NCBI GenBank assembly: GCA_030998225.1
Contig: JAPYXD010000714.1
Location: 930,001 to 994,000, forward strand
DNA: 64,000 nucleotides
Direction of reading: 5' to 3'
Source of the DNA: Diplolepis rosae
Taxonomy: Eukaryota > Arthropoda > Insecta > Hymenoptera > Diplolepididae
The position numbers and the translations under genes were made by a program. The notes beneath the pieces were generated by a model. The model saw only the letters and a list, made by a program, of their open reading frames with translations, was not told the origin of the DNA and ran no database searches. Positions 22,383 through 34,171 of the stretch are shown here, one piece after another (the first letter of the stretch is position 1; each line of letters begins with the position of its first letter).

Positions 22383-22870
22383 TCTGAATAAATACTTCTT
22401 CATTAGAGTCCAAATTTGCAAGAACAGGTGTCTTTTTTAATTTACGAGCGCAGCAAACTACTTTTTCTAGTATTTGATCATGTTCTTCCATTGTTTCTGC
22501 TACAACACAAATATTATCAAAATATATGTTGACAACATCAATGTTTCCAAAATATTTATTATTGACCTCCTGGCAATATTCTGGTGCCATTTTTAACCCG
22601 CATAGTATTTTATTGAATTTCCAGCGGTAAAAACAAGTGCTAAGTGCACAGATAACTTGGTTGTTCGTCCAACTCAACATGCCAATATCCATATTTTAAA
22701 TCTAAAACAGTGAAGATTTCTTTTTTACAAATTTTTTCACTTATTTCTTCTACAGTTTGTATTAGTAAAGTTGATTTTCGTTTTATTTCTATAGGGTAAG
22801 AGTTTCTCAAGTGGGCCACCCTGAAACCTTCAGGGCTAATTTTTTGTTTTAAATACATGTTTCGGATAGG
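22383..22870 (-). pseudogene. Ty3/gypsy reverse transcriptase fragment
   Basis: Two overlapping minus frames give RT motifs: FTVLDLKYGYWHVELDEQP (metal-binding aspartate in LDLK), then FNKILCGLKMAPEYCQ (the GL-K-APE block), and VVNIYFDNICVV at the catalytic site, where gypsy elements normally have YFDD. The D-to-N change and a frameshift near 22,660 inactivate it. The RT ends against the palindromic MITE at 22,382. Confidence 0.75.
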
Positions 22871-23007
22871 CTTTGGGCCCCAAAATCGGTGGGCTAAAGG
22901 ATTTGCCCGAAAAATGTTTCTTGTTGCTGGTATCGAAACAGGGGCGCGAAGTAATATACTGCCAAATTATTTGTTCTTAAAAGTGAATAAACAGTTTAAA
23001 ATAAAGC

Positions 23008-23360
23008 AAACAAAAATTTTTAATTAGAGACTTTTGGAGAATTTAAGAATCAACCTCGCATTATAATTGTTGTCAAAAATCTAACCCCAATTTTGGAATT
23101 AGCAGCTTGTGTTAAATTAAATCTTATTACCAGAGTTGAGCTAGTGGAAAGAATCATGAACAGAGAAGAATTTATTCTGGAAAATGAAGATATTTTGAAA
23201 GTTTAGGCAGGCTTTAAGAAAAATGTACTAAAGAAGTAGATCCAAGTTGTAAGACCGTTGCCAAACCATCCACTAGAGTACCACTTAAAATTAAAGAAAG
23301 ATCAAAACATAAATGCAGTGAATTACATAAAAAGAATGTGATCTCTAAATTCAGTAATAT
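23008..23360 (+). pseudogene. Ty3/gypsy pol fragment, protease-RT linker
   Basis: The plus strand reads PILELAACVKLNLITRVEL and EEFILENEDIL, then a stop and a frame change, then SCKTVAKPSTRVPLKIKER and HKKNVISK. This matches the end of the protease, and the VxxPxRxVPxxxKE region entering RT, of gypsy elements. It stands in opposite orientation to the RT fragment at 22,383-22,870, so the locus is rearranged. Confidence 0.6.
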
Positions 23361-25826
23361 TTTACTATAATTTTGATGTGATTGTTTATAAAAAATTATA
23401 AACAAATAGAATTCACAACTAAGTTATCGCACGAAAAAAAGCTGCACATAGGGCAAAAGCTAATTAAGAATATTGCATTCGAAAAAAAATAGAACGCTTC
23501 CAGGAGCGCGAGCAGGCTCATTCTCGACAAAGCTAATAAGTTTGTGCCAGTTGAAAAGGGAAGTTTCTTTCACGTTTTTTCTGAACGGTTTCATCATAAA
23601 CTGAAACATCACGAGGAGTACTCGTTCGGATTTTTCTATTAGTTACAAGGAAAAAAATTTGACTAGGCAACCGAGCGAATCAAGAATTTACTGAACTTAA
23701 AGAATCTATATAACTAGATTATGTGAAGCCTTTCGTTACAATATATAAACCCTTAGACTAAAACAAGTTTTGTCATGAAAATATTAAATAAGAAATATTA
23801 CTTTTTTCACTGAATTGAGTATAGTTTTTGTACTGAAACATTTCGACCTTTACGATCTTTAATTTATCAGTTTTCAAATATTTATAAATCTATTCTTGCC
23901 CGACTTGGTCAAAAGTTTCGCTTTTAAATTCTGATTTTAAATTTCAAATCATCAATTTTTAATTACCTTAATTTACTGAGTTATTAAACAATAATTTTGC
24001 CCTATTTTGAGACAAAATTACTTCCGAAATTTCTGAGTGGGTCACACGAAGGGTGAAAATTTCGCGAATTTTTATTCTTTATTTTAAGAGTGAGAACAGC
24101 AAAGAAACTCACGATTTTAAGTTTTTTTTTTGAGAGAGCTAACGTCAATTCCACGATTCCTCGTTTACGCAAGGCGTGATTTGAAGGATCGAATCTGAAA
24201 TACGAGAACAAGAACTATATTAACATTTTGGAGTAGATTCGCGCAGTTGCGCCACGAACAAAAACACGTTCTAATTTTGGGGAATTGTCCCTACACCTGA
24301 AAATAATGTTGTTTGACTTTTTGGATCATGGAATAGCTTGCTCTGCCTGTCAAATTACCCCGAGAATACCTCAGTTATTGGATTTCGCGCCCTACCGTTT
24401 ATTTAAAAATTTAGTTAGTTAAGAAAGCATCAGTAAAGTCGGTTCCAAATTTTGGAAATTATGAGCATAAGCTCCCGACGAGGTCATCATTTGCCTTTTC
24501 CCTCCCACAAAAACAAACCACAACTACACTGGACCTTGGTTGACCCAATTGGAATTTATTTAGGGAATTGCAGGGAAGCACCGTGGCAGCGAAGTGCCCT
24601 CAGGGCTCCGACACTGCTCGGCAGAAAGAAAAGTTGTAAGGATGGGAGCTTTCTCCGAGTCTCACTTTTTGCGAGTGCACGGATACTTGCCTCCCGGGTT
24701 GACCATAATCCAGTAGTGTCTGCTCGAGCTTATTGCTCGCTATTTTTAATTCATAAAAGAAGACCCACGTGAATTTGAGAAAAATCCAGTCTACGATAAC
24801 TTTTTTTATTTAAAAAAAAAGTGATCCAAAAAATCCCTAGCAAATAAGGGAGGACCAGGAACCATGGACGATCTGGTTCTCAAAGTAGTTCACCTGATCG
24901 TGAGATGCAAGTGAACATACTCGAGCCCGAGATCTTGAGACAATTTGCTAAACGCCCCGGTGTCGAGACGTGCTCTCACCTTTCTGGGCAGCGCGCCTGT
25001 CATAAAATTGGTGGATCAGCAACCGTGCACGTTACCTCGGTTTTCCACCTCTCTATTAATTTCCCCCTTTAATTAATATGCGCGCGCCTCAATTAGCGAG
25101 CGCGATCGAGTCCAATTAAATCAATAAATTAAGAATTTTATACACGGTCTTTTCCCCCTTTTTACGACCGTTTTCGGGTTGGAAATCAGTATCAGGAAAA
25201 AGCTGACATTTTCGAGATCATGATGATGTTTTTCAGATTCCAAAAAGTCGCATATTTCGTCCCGTGGAAGCATTCAAAAATTGATGTGCACTAAAAAGCG
25301 AAAACGCACCGCGCGACGACGACGAGAAAGCCTTTCCCCCATTTCACCTCCCGCTGGTGCGTGCTACCTGCGTGGGCGCGGGTTCCCATTGGACAGCTGT
25401 GTGGCAGGCTTGAACGTCGTGTAACGCTTTTTATAATAAAAAGGAAATTTCAATAAATCAACCTCTATTTATTATTGTTAAGTGACCCATTTTCATAAAT
25501 ACAGTTATTCGTAATGTTGAATACTAATGGATTTTACGGCACAATGATAATTATCTTTACTTATGATATCAAAAATCTATAATACTTGCAATGTGGCAAT
25601 GATTATAATTATTTATTTAAAATAAAATAACAATTATATTTGCTTATTCAAAATATAATAATAGCTGTATTCACTTATAAACATACAGTTAGGTTCATTT
25701 ATTTATACATTACATTTGTTCATTTGGTTATTTTATTTAATCATTAATTAAAACTCCCATACGTGTAAATGAACAAATGATCCTGTTATAAATAATAAAA
25801 AAAAAATATATGGAAAAAAAATAACA
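23361..25826. other. Unassigned AT-rich DNA
   Basis: No gene was recognised on either strand. A moderately GC-richer part (about 24,450-25,430) has short unrelated frames and a CG-rich patch with alternating GCGCGC near 25,080. Several short AT-rich stretches at 25,440-25,810 repeat TTATTTATT-like words. Confidence 0.45.
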
Positions 25827-26645
25827 GTGTGGGACGCCCGTCCATCCAGCGGACCATGCCACACGTTGCTTGATCTGAGTAAGTGGTCGGGTGGCAGCAA
25901 CCACAGGTTAGTGTGGCGCTCGCTGAGGATACGAGCAAAAATGTCTGTGAAAAGTAGACAGCCTCGTTCTTGCCATACTCACTTCCGGTTTGGAAGTAAA
26001 TCCCTTATTACTCGACAAATACTTAACGAGACATCGCAATTCTTTCGTGCGAGTCTCGTGGGAACCTACTTATTCTAAAAGTAATCCTAAGTTAGTGGAT
26101 TGCTTATTCTTTTCGTCGCAAAAAGGCGGATACTGAAGGCTGGGCCGTCTCAGTACCTTAAAATTAACGAAAGATCCAGATGGATCGAGAATGAAATTTC
26201 TTATTTATAATGAAAATAAATATCGGTGTTTTAGCTCAAATAAATTTAGGAACTATATTTGTTGATTTACCACTAAAATATTTTTTATTATTTCAACTAA
26301 GAAGGAACATTAGGTACAAGTAGGTGTCCCTCTCCGATTTTCTTTGTTCTCACATATGCTGTAGTACTCGAAAAACTAAGCGACACGTATTTTTTCTTAT
26401 GTGCCCAAAATAGTTTTTAGGGGGTTAAAGTCACCCCCGAAAAGTGTGGTACAAAATACCCATTTAATTGTTTCACATATAATAACAGAATCTTTCACAA
26501 TCAAACCAACTCGAATTATGTCCTCACAATCAGAGATGGAAAATGTAACTTTGTCAACTTGATCGACTAAATTTTTGGGAAGTAATGTTTCCCACAATGA
26601 TTTTTAATTATTCAAAAAATTTCCAAACGGGCATGATTTAAACTC
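25827..26645. other. Unassigned stretch, GC-richer left part
   Basis: 25,827-26,160 is GC-richer than its surroundings and begins sharply after an A-rich run, as at the end of a poly(A)-tailed insertion. I could not assign it. The rest is AT-rich with no recognised gene. Confidence 0.35.
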
Positions 26646-28410
26646 GAAAAATCTGAAAAAATATATGTTGCACGCAATGATAAAATAAAGTTTACGTATT
26701 TTTGCATTCTTACGAGAAATCAATATACAGGATGATCCGCCAATAGTCATAAAGTTTTGAATGTTAAATTCTTTGTTAAAAACCAAAAAAGAAATTATAA
26801 TGACAAAATGGTGTGCCAACAATAGCTTTCAAACTATTAAGCATTGCAATTGGCTAATAGAAACTCACCATTTACGTGCGCCCATTAGCTTACTGCTAGA
26901 ATTTTTTACCAAGATTCACTTCAGATCAGTAGAAAAATAGTTATCAGCTAGATAAGAGACAAAATGTTAGCAAAGCAACATGAAGTTGAAAACCATACCA
27001 CCATCAATTGTTCATTGAGTTCCCCACGATTTAAAGACGAATTACAAAAATTGCTTTCTAAATAAAAAGCTATTAAGATATTATTAATAGTTAACTAGTA
27101 TTTTCTCAGAAGAAGAATCCTGATCAATTAGACCTTGATGAAAAATTGGATTAAACATCAATTAAAGTGAATCGAGAGTAAACACTGTAATTTTACACTT
27201 TATTCTAAAAGATTTTATTAGCGATTTTTAGAATTCTTTTTAGTATTGAGGAATGAAATTCTAAGAGTATCTTCTTGTCCCAGAAGTCACAATTTAGCCC
27301 AATAAAGATACAAATAGTTGTAAACTGTTAATTTGAAAGTACTAATGATATTATAGCCGGCTGAATCCTCGACAGGGTGAGTAAAAAAAATGGAAAAAAT
27401 AAAAATTTTGTTTAAATTATCACAACTCAATGTGTTTTTGTCAATAAATAAAAAGGAAAAGTTAAAATTGAGAGAGCTGAATTTTCCATGAGTTTAGATT
27501 TTCCATACATAGGAAAAAAATAATGCCCCTTGAGATTTAATTAGTCGTACTTACAATTAAAAATTTGTCTACTATAGTGTTTCCAACTTCATGTTGGTTC
27601 GCTAACAGTTTGTCTCTTGTCTGGCTGAGAATATTTTTCTACTGATCTGAAGTGAATCTTGGTAACAAATTCACGCATTAAGCTTATGGACGCGCGGAAA
27701 TAGTGAGTTTCTATTGGCCAATTGCAATGCTTAATAGTTTGAAAACTATTGTTGGCACAACATTTTGTCAATATGATCTCTTGTTTGGTTTTTAACAAAG
27801 AATTTGATATTCAAAACTTTATGACTATTGGCGGATCACCCTGTATAAGGGGTAACCACCCTTAAGTGCATTTTATTATATTTCTGCAAAATAAAGTAAG
27901 TTTCGCGTGCAAAACCAAGCAGAAAATTTTCTTCATAAAGAGGGTGGGAGAATGTAAAGTTCTAAATTGAATGAAAAACTTTTATGCGGTTAAACTACCT
28001 CAATAGCAGTTACGATTATACAAGACGTTGACTAAAAAGATGTAAATTGAAGCTGAAAAATCTGAAAAAATATATGCTACACACGATAATAAAATTAAGT
28101 TTGAGTGTTTTTACATTTTCCCGACAAATTTCTTTAATGAGGGTAACCATCGTTGAAGGAATTTTCTTATGTTCTTCTGAACTAAAGTAATTTTCGTGAA
28201 CCAAATCGAAACGAAAAGTTTTCTCACAATAAGAGGTAAAAAATGTGAACTTCTCAAATCAGTCAGAATTTGTATGGGGTTTCACTACCCCAAAATAAGT
28301 TACGACTATACAATCTAGTTGCCCAATCGATGTTAATTCAAGATGAAAAATATGAAAAAAATATGTTTAACGCGATAATAAAATCAAATTTATCAGATCA
28401 ACAATCATCA
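26646..28410. repeat. ~290-bp tandem repeat array, first unit split by an insertion
   Basis: The unit contains TGAAAAATCTGAAAAAATATATG. Starts are at about 26,646, 28,051 and 28,342; a second landmark, GGGGTAACCACC/GAGGGTAACCATC, is at 27,848 and 28,140. Removing 26,728-27,843 restores a first unit of about 285 bp next to a second of ~291 bp and a partial third. No protein frame is conserved between units. Confidence 0.7.
26728..27843. mobile_element. Foldback/MITE with ~270-bp inverted repeats, TA-flanked
   Basis: The left end CAGGATGATCCGCCAATAGT mirrors the right end ACTATTGGCGGATCACCCTG, and similarity of the arms continues ~270 bp inward (26,728-27,000 against 27,570-27,843). TA duplications lie at 26,726-26,727 and 27,844-27,845. 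No transposase is seen. The ends and TA target fit a non-autonomous Tc1/mariner-type element. Confidence 0.8.
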
Positions 28411-28843
28411 TTAGATTTGTTTATTCATTGTACGTGGTACAGTAGTGATGCTCTTCTAAGAAATGTTTGGAGTACAAAGATTTTTTGCACCACGAACATC
28501 TAATAACGGCTTCATTCTAACATCCTGGAATTTCACATAATGTGTTAGAAAATGTTTTGAAGTAAAAGTCTACTGGATTGTCAAATTCTCTTGGTTTATC
28601 TGCAACATAACCACTTTTAAACCAGGAGTACTTCAAAAGACTGTGATACCTTAGTGAAGATAATTGATTATGTACTAAAGACTATAATATTATAATATTA
28701 TTTTGTATATGCAGATTTAAATCATATGCTAAAAGTATAACTGAATTTGAAAACTGTCGCACATAATTTTTTCATATGCGAAATCCGTAGACTTCAAGCG
28801 GTTAAACTTTTCCACTAGTGACTTTTGGTGCAATCATGGGAAT
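28411..28843. other. AT-rich stretch, no gene seen
   Basis: No coding family, repeat or RNA gene was recognised. Confidence 0.45.
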
Positions 28844-29264
28844 TGCTCATTGCTGCGGCTAAGAACGACAAAAAACTTTTAAAGCATTGCAATTATGATT
28901 CTGTGGCGAAATTTGAATTAGAAGGTATAGGAATAAATACAATAATTTAATTTTTCATCGATAAAAACTAGAAAAACATCATATACCTGTTATTAAAGGC
29001 AGTGCAGTGGTTCACCATTTGCAGAAGTGAGATAAAAATAGTTGTTCTTCATCCCAACCAATGGTCAGCCCTGATGATGAAGACGTTCCGCAAATGGTGA
29101 ACCACTGCACTGTCCTCAATAACAGGTCTAGGATGTGTTACTAACTTTTTTTGCTGAAAATACAATTACTGTATTTATTCCTACACCTTTTAATACAAAT
29201 TTCGCCACAGAATCATAATTGCAATGCTTTAAATGTTTTTTACAGTTCTTAGCCACAATAATGC
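28844..29264. mobile_element. Palindromic MITE, copy 3 of 3
   Basis: This is the fullest copy. Outer arms pair GGCTAAGAAC...GCATTGCAATTATGATTCTG with the inverse at 29,205-29,255. The inner core ACCTGTTATTAAAGGCAGTG is mirrored by CACTGCACTGTCCTCAATAA. Its arms match copy 1 on both sides of the core, showing that copy 1 has lost its left outer arm. Confidence 0.8.
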
Positions 29265-29449
29265 AAGGTCAGAGAATGGTCACTTTTAAAATATTTCAAT
29301 GTGTATTTCGCAATACGATGCAACTTTTCCATATATGTACCTCCTTTGGTTCCTTGTCCGGCCCATATCCTAAATTGACGTACTAATATTACTTATCTGA
29401 ACAGATGTTGAACAGCACTTAACTCACGATTACTTTTTCTTATTCCGCT

Positions 29450-30056
29450 TCTCTAAAACTTCACTGCTCTTTGTTTATAATCGAAGTCAACATCATTATC
29501 ATTTCTTGTACAAACAGCTTCATCTGTTCTGGAACCAAGTTTAGGAGTCCACTTTGCATAAGTGTCTCCCACAGCGAAAAGTTCGCAGTCTTTGTATGGT
29601 TTTGAAAAGTATAAAGTATTTTCTTCTAAAATCTAAACGCCATTAAACTAATTCATAGCCTGAATTGTGAATTAGAAATTTTCGATGCTTTGCAATAATC
29701 GATAGCTATTACATGTCTAAAATATCTACGCACAATAATTTTTCTTAAACTCCTGCATCGTTTGTACCCATCATTAGTCTATCTCTTATTTTCTGACCAT
29801 AGGGATCTCCGAATTCACATTTGTGCGCTATGAGTTTGATATATGTTAGAAACTGCTCAAACAGCTCCCTTTTATTTTGGTTTCTGTTACAGAATAAATA
29901 CCTCTCATACGCGACATTTTTCTTCAGCACACAATATGCTTCAAATGCATCAATGACACTCTTACTCAATTACTTTTGTACCGCAGTAAAGTTAAATTTA
30001 TTGGTAAGGCCAATTGCGTCTTCCAATAAAATTTGAAAATATTGTAACATTATATT
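29450..30056 (-). pseudogene. Ty3/gypsy-like gag fragment
   Basis: The minus frame at 29,969-29,745 reads NVAYERYLFCNRNQNKREL, LIAHKCEFG and KIRDRLMMGTNDAGV. This is the capsid-type block found at the start of many insect gypsy (K02A2.6-like) polyproteins. After the stop, IAIDYCKASKISNSQ (about 29,710-29,665) still follows the family pattern, and farther on AKWTPKLGSRTDEA continues it weakly. Upstream pieces extend to about 30,056. Stops and frame changes make it dead. Confidence 0.6.
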
Positions 30057-30505
30057 CTTCGTCCGCTGTTACATACCCTGATGCTTTCATGAATGATTAA
30101 TAAAAATTCTTTGAATTTTCCGCAGTTTTTGCGGATATTTTCTTCCAATACTAAGTTTTCAGGTGGTTTTGAAATCAATCCACTTGACTTAATTTTTTCC
30201 TATGATAACACAAACACGTGGCGTCAGAATAAATTTATTTGTTTTTACTGGCTATGCATTTAGAATTTATATGCTAGTTGATCTACTTTTACTTCTCCTC
30301 CTGCATCATGTGAAAAATATAAATGTAGAGCAGTTACTAGATATAGTATTTTTTAAGATATTTTATAACTTGAATTAGATACATTCGAAGCGTCGTAGTT
30401 CAGACCACGAATAATGCTGACACTCAGCTCGACTAGCCTACAATGGTGCAAATATAAGGTTACTAGCTAGACAATCTGCAAAGTCTCTAGATTGTACAAA
30501 GTTCT
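30057..30505. other. AT-rich stretch between gypsy and LINE remnants
   Basis: No gene, RNA or repeat was recognised. Confidence 0.4.
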
Positions 30506-31010
30506 TCAAAGCCAATTATTACATATAGTAAAGCATCCTGGGATTGCCTCCACGCAGGCCTGACGGATAACTCGCATAGTCATGCTTGTCCCCACCTTGC
30601 CCACCTTGTTCACCAGGGAGATGTCTGGAAGCGTCTCCCTATACCCGGCTCTTCCAATGGCGGACGTGAATCCGGTGATAAGGATCACCAGACCAGTCCT
30701 GGACGCCATGTCCAACACTCGTCCGCCCCTTGAATCAGGCCGGCCCTCACCCCACCCAAAAGCTTTGGCATTGAAGTCTCCAGCCACTATCAGCCTCCTT
30801 CCATGTCTCGGAGCATGTCTTCCAGGCTATTCAATTTAGCCTTCAGGTCACCTATGCTCTCGTTTGAGGTGAGGTAAAAACTGACAATGCTTATATCGTT
30901 GATCTGGGTAGCAGATCCTGTGCTGCCCTGCTCCTGTTTAAGTTGGCCTGTATGAACTTTACTATGAGCGACTAAAAATGGCCAGGGCCCCACGAAAAGC
31001 CCTACACGCG
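30506..31010 (-). pseudogene. R1-like LINE endonuclease remnant
   Basis: The minus strand reads ISIVSFYLTSNESIGDLKA (about 30,905-30,850), then MAGDFNAKAFGWGEGRPDS (30,787 on) and YRETLPDISLVN, the middle of an R1-clade endonuclease with the GDFN metal-binding motif. The native join between the two frames at 30,787-30,790 is lost, and the catalytic SDH at the domain end is not found, so the left edge is a truncation. Confidence 0.75.
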
Positions 31011-31700
31011 TCCGAGCCAGCTATGTGTGCTGTCACCTTCGTGCTCGTCCTGCTGCCAGGGCAAAGGAAGCACTTAGAGCTAGCCGTTTAGTCTACCGCT
31101 TTGTGCGCCCCGCGGCCAAATTTGTAGCACAAAGCCCTGCGGTCGGGCCCCTGGCAGGTCGGGCTTTCATGGCAGTACCTGAGGCACCTGGAGAAATGCG
31201 TGACTTGCTCCCGGCGCCTCAGCCTGCAATAGACCCATCCTAATCGGATGCGCTTCATCCCCAACAGGTATGCGGCTGCCTTCTACTCTATGGAGAAAAG
31301 AGCCATGCACTGCCCCGCCAGATATTTTCTTGTGAGGCGAACCTGTAATTGGCCCTCGTGGTCCTGCAGCTTCTCGTGGAAGGCTTGCTGCACTTCTTGC
31401 ACTGTTGTACAGCTGTCCATGTCCCTGATCTCTAGGGTTAACCCGGGGGACAGGACGCGGATGCTGCCAGCCTCACCTATTACATTTTTCAGTACATCGG
31501 TGAATCTTTGTTTGCCCTCGCCTGTGGAATTATCAGTTAAAACAGAACTTCGCCGCTCCTTGTTTTGCGAATGGCCTTGATGCTCACGTCGTACTTTAAG
31601 GGATCGACCTTACTGCGGAAACCAGCCAGAATTTCCGCATAGGTCTTACCCTCGGCCAGACTGAACTCAATTGCTCCTCCCCGAAGCCGCCTTTTTGTAT
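31011..31700 (-). pseudogene. R1-like LINE ORF1 (gag-like) C-terminus with zinc knuckles
   Basis: On the minus strand the ORF1 body (KTYAEILAGFRSKVDPLKY near 31,650; LEIRDMDSCTTVQEVQQAF near 31,430) is followed by three degenerate CCHC knuckles: CLRYCHESPTCQG, CYKFGRGAHKAVD and CFLCPG (about 31,190-31,050). Several knuckle cysteines and histidines are replaced, and stops interrupt the frame. ORF1 would bind element RNA. It lies immediately upstream of the endonuclease remnant, as in an intact two-ORF LINE. Confidence 0.7.
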
Positions 31701-31779
31701 AAATCCCTAATTGTGTGTGCCGACACCGAAAATCGGCTTATCGGATGGTCGATCCTACCAGCACATTTAATAAGGCTAA

Positions 31780-32255
31780 TAAAAAGGTTACGAGATAGGC
31801 CAACGCCATGATGATGCAAAAGGTTTAACGTCACCCCTATCGACCGAACGGTGCCGGGTCCGCTCCGGCACCTGACCCGGACTTCAGGCCAGACGGTGCG
31901 CGATTTATCCTGCGCAGGGTCGGATATAAGGAAATACTGACCGGGTAATCCTTCATTCCTGCACCTGGGCATCCATGATTTCAACCCCGAAATTGGAATA
32001 GACAGTAGGGTCATGAGGGGGTTTCTCAGTTCAACGTGTGGTTTCACGGAATCTTTGCCCTTCGCGCCCGAACACTGAGGGGCTTACGGTTACCCATATT
32101 ACTTGCATTCATCTGGGCGAGGCACTGCCCTCCCGCAAAACACTCTCTCGGGTGATGGGTGTGTTGTGTCCAGTGTCGCTGTAAATGTGTCTTGTCATAT
32201 TGCTGACCGTGTGTCCCTTTCTGCTTTCTCATCCAGGCTTGAGACCGGCAATAAC
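31780..32255 (-). repeat. LINE 5' block, second copy of 3,542-4,390
   Basis: 31,780-32,110 matches 3,545-3,880 closely. In minus sense it stands upstream of ORF1, so it is read as the element's 5' leader. Its right edge abuts the (TAA)n tail of another LINE at 32,262. Confidence 0.55.
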
Positions 32256-32261
32256 CGAGGT

Positions 32262-33260
32262 AATAATAATAATAATAACAATAATAATAATAATTTTTCT
32301 TGCGGAATGGAGAAATGCCTTATGCACCGTAAAGGGGACTCCGTGCACCCTAGTGTGTGGGACTGTGCTGCTCGCGCAGCCCTACTCACCAAAACTCCCT
32401 CCCTGTCTCTAGTCCGTGGAATCCCACTCCGGAACCGCCGTTAGGCATTACTCTGAAGTAATGCCTAATGGCGGTTCCGGGGTGGGATGGCCCCCACCCT
32501 GAGGTGGGGGCCATCATGAGGCGATGTAAGCCTTTCCTCCTTGCTTCTTCTTCTGTTTTCCTGGGCTGGCTTCTCCAGATCTCTTCTCCATGGCAGTCCT
32601 CCTTAGGCTGCCTGTTGGGGGCTGCCCCCCTAAAGGCCGCGCAACGCATAGTCCCCGGTTTGTGATCATTCCGGGGCTTTCCTTCCATTGCGGCACAGAG
32701 ATAGCACCGCGGTTGCCTTGTGCAGGAACCCGCGGTATGCCCTTTCTCGCCGCATCTCCAGCAGCACCTACTTCGGTCTGGCCCACGACAGTTTGCTGCT
32801 ATGTGGCCAAAGCCAAGGCAGCGATATCACCGGTTAAGCTCTTTTTTCCTGCGAATTCTGCAGGATACCCAGCCAATTTTGATGTAGGCCGCCTTGAGAA
32901 GTTTCAAGGTATTTGCCTCCTCTAAAAGAACAAACGCCTTCCTGTTTCCCCTGTAGGGTCTCTTCGTTAGGGAGGCCGTAAGCTCTATCTCCGACTTATG
33001 CTCGAAGAAGCCTCTCACAGCCTCCTCTACGTCTCCGTCTCCAGTGGTTGGTTCCAGGTCGGCGATCTCAACCTCGATCCGAGGGGTGAAATGGCAGAAC
33101 GCCCCCCAGGCTCCGACCACCTCTTTAAACGCTGTGTCGATATGCTCTCTAGTTTTCGTGGAACATTTCAGTACCACCAGCAAGTCCTTGGAGCGCGTCT
33201 CCCTGATTCCTTGGACTGTGGCGTCCAGTTCGTCAGGGTCAGCGAGCTTCTTGAGCTCGC
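32262..33260 (-). pseudogene. R1-like LINE: ORF1 C-terminus joined to 3' UTR and (TTA)n tail
   Basis: The minus frame 33,183-32,827 encodes LLVVLKCSTKTREHIDTAF, then YIKIGWVSCRIRRKKELNR, the end of an ORF1 RNA-binding part. After a stop come zinc knuckles CLGFGHIAANC, CWRCGEKGHTAGSC and CYLC (32,820-32,700). The sequence then passes directly into a 3' UTR (32,520-32,305) and a (TTA)n tail (32,262-32,300, plus-strand TAA repeats). ORF2 is wholly deleted. The 3' UTR matches 50,640-50,830, so both belong to one family. The UTR contains an inverted pair AATGCCTAA(C/T)GGCGGTTCC around 32,440-32,480. Confidence 0.75.
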
Positions 33261-34171
33261 ACAGAAATGAGGCGTACCTTTCTTGGCTCTGCCAAAAAAG
33301 GACGGGTGGGAGGCTTAGCAGACGGCTCTCGGGTCATGGAGGTTGTAGTGTCGCGCTGAATCAGTGAACAAATGCAGGGGGCTCTATAGACGGGCATCTC
33401 CCCATTGCGTGAAGGGTGTCCTATAAACGGGTCTATCTCCGGTCGAAAGCGGGGGACGCTATGAATACGTCGATCCCCATGCATGGAGAAGGATGTATGC
33501 CCCAGGCAGCGGCGCTGAGAATGAGTCTGCGAGTGCCTGCGAGGAATGAGTGAACTGAATGAGCGCCGCATTACTATGATATGTTTCCGTATGACATCCC
33601 ACTGGGAGTGTTTCGCCGCTGAGTGGTGTCTTCCCTGGCCCAGGAGGAGGCGAGGCTGCTGTGAGCCTAGCTCCACCGAGGTGGTGTGTCATACGGGATC
33701 AGGAACCAGACCCTTCGGGACCTTGATCGGGTAGAGCGTACTGAACACAGGAGTCGGAGCCTGTGTTGCTTCGAGCCAGTCCGGTCTGTCTGAGTATTCC
33801 GGGACCGGCTAAGTGGAGGTTGGGCCTCAGGGAACTGGGGTAGGACCTCGGTCCGAGGGTACACACGTTCCCAACTATTCCGACCCGCTCCTCTACGCAC
33901 GATGCGCTGGTAAAATGATTTATGTATTATAATTTGAAAACGGTGGGGAAAGTGGATTTGGTTGCTTCTCTAGGAACTGAGGGATGGAAGGACGTCCTTC
34001 AGCTCCTGGGGGAGCAAAGCAAAAAAATGGAGGTCTTGTCCAGGGCTCTCAGCGTTATCCAGCAGGGTATGCTGAGAAATAACCCTGGCCACGTGAAGGA
34101 CAGCGTGAACGAGGCCACAGAGGTGTTGAGCGGAATGCTCAACACCCATAAATGCCTTCTAGAAAGCTTGA
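33261..34171 (+). pseudogene. R1-like LINE 5' leader plus ORF1 N-terminus
   Basis: 33,275-33,490 matches 9,370-9,610 and is read as 5' UTR; GC-rich leader continues to 33,905. A frame starting ATG at 33,922 encodes about 80 residues rich in L/E/K (GWKDVLQLLGEQSKKMEVL, VKDSVNEATEVLSGMLN), compatible with an ORF1 coiled-coil start. It runs at about 34,165 into the opposite-strand LINE remnant, so the rest is lost. This is one of only two plus-strand LINE pieces. Confidence 0.5.

Noticed and set aside
25827..26160. Small structured RNA gene (GC-rich island)
   Set aside because: No recognisable snRNA, 5S or tRNA boxes; left as unassigned.
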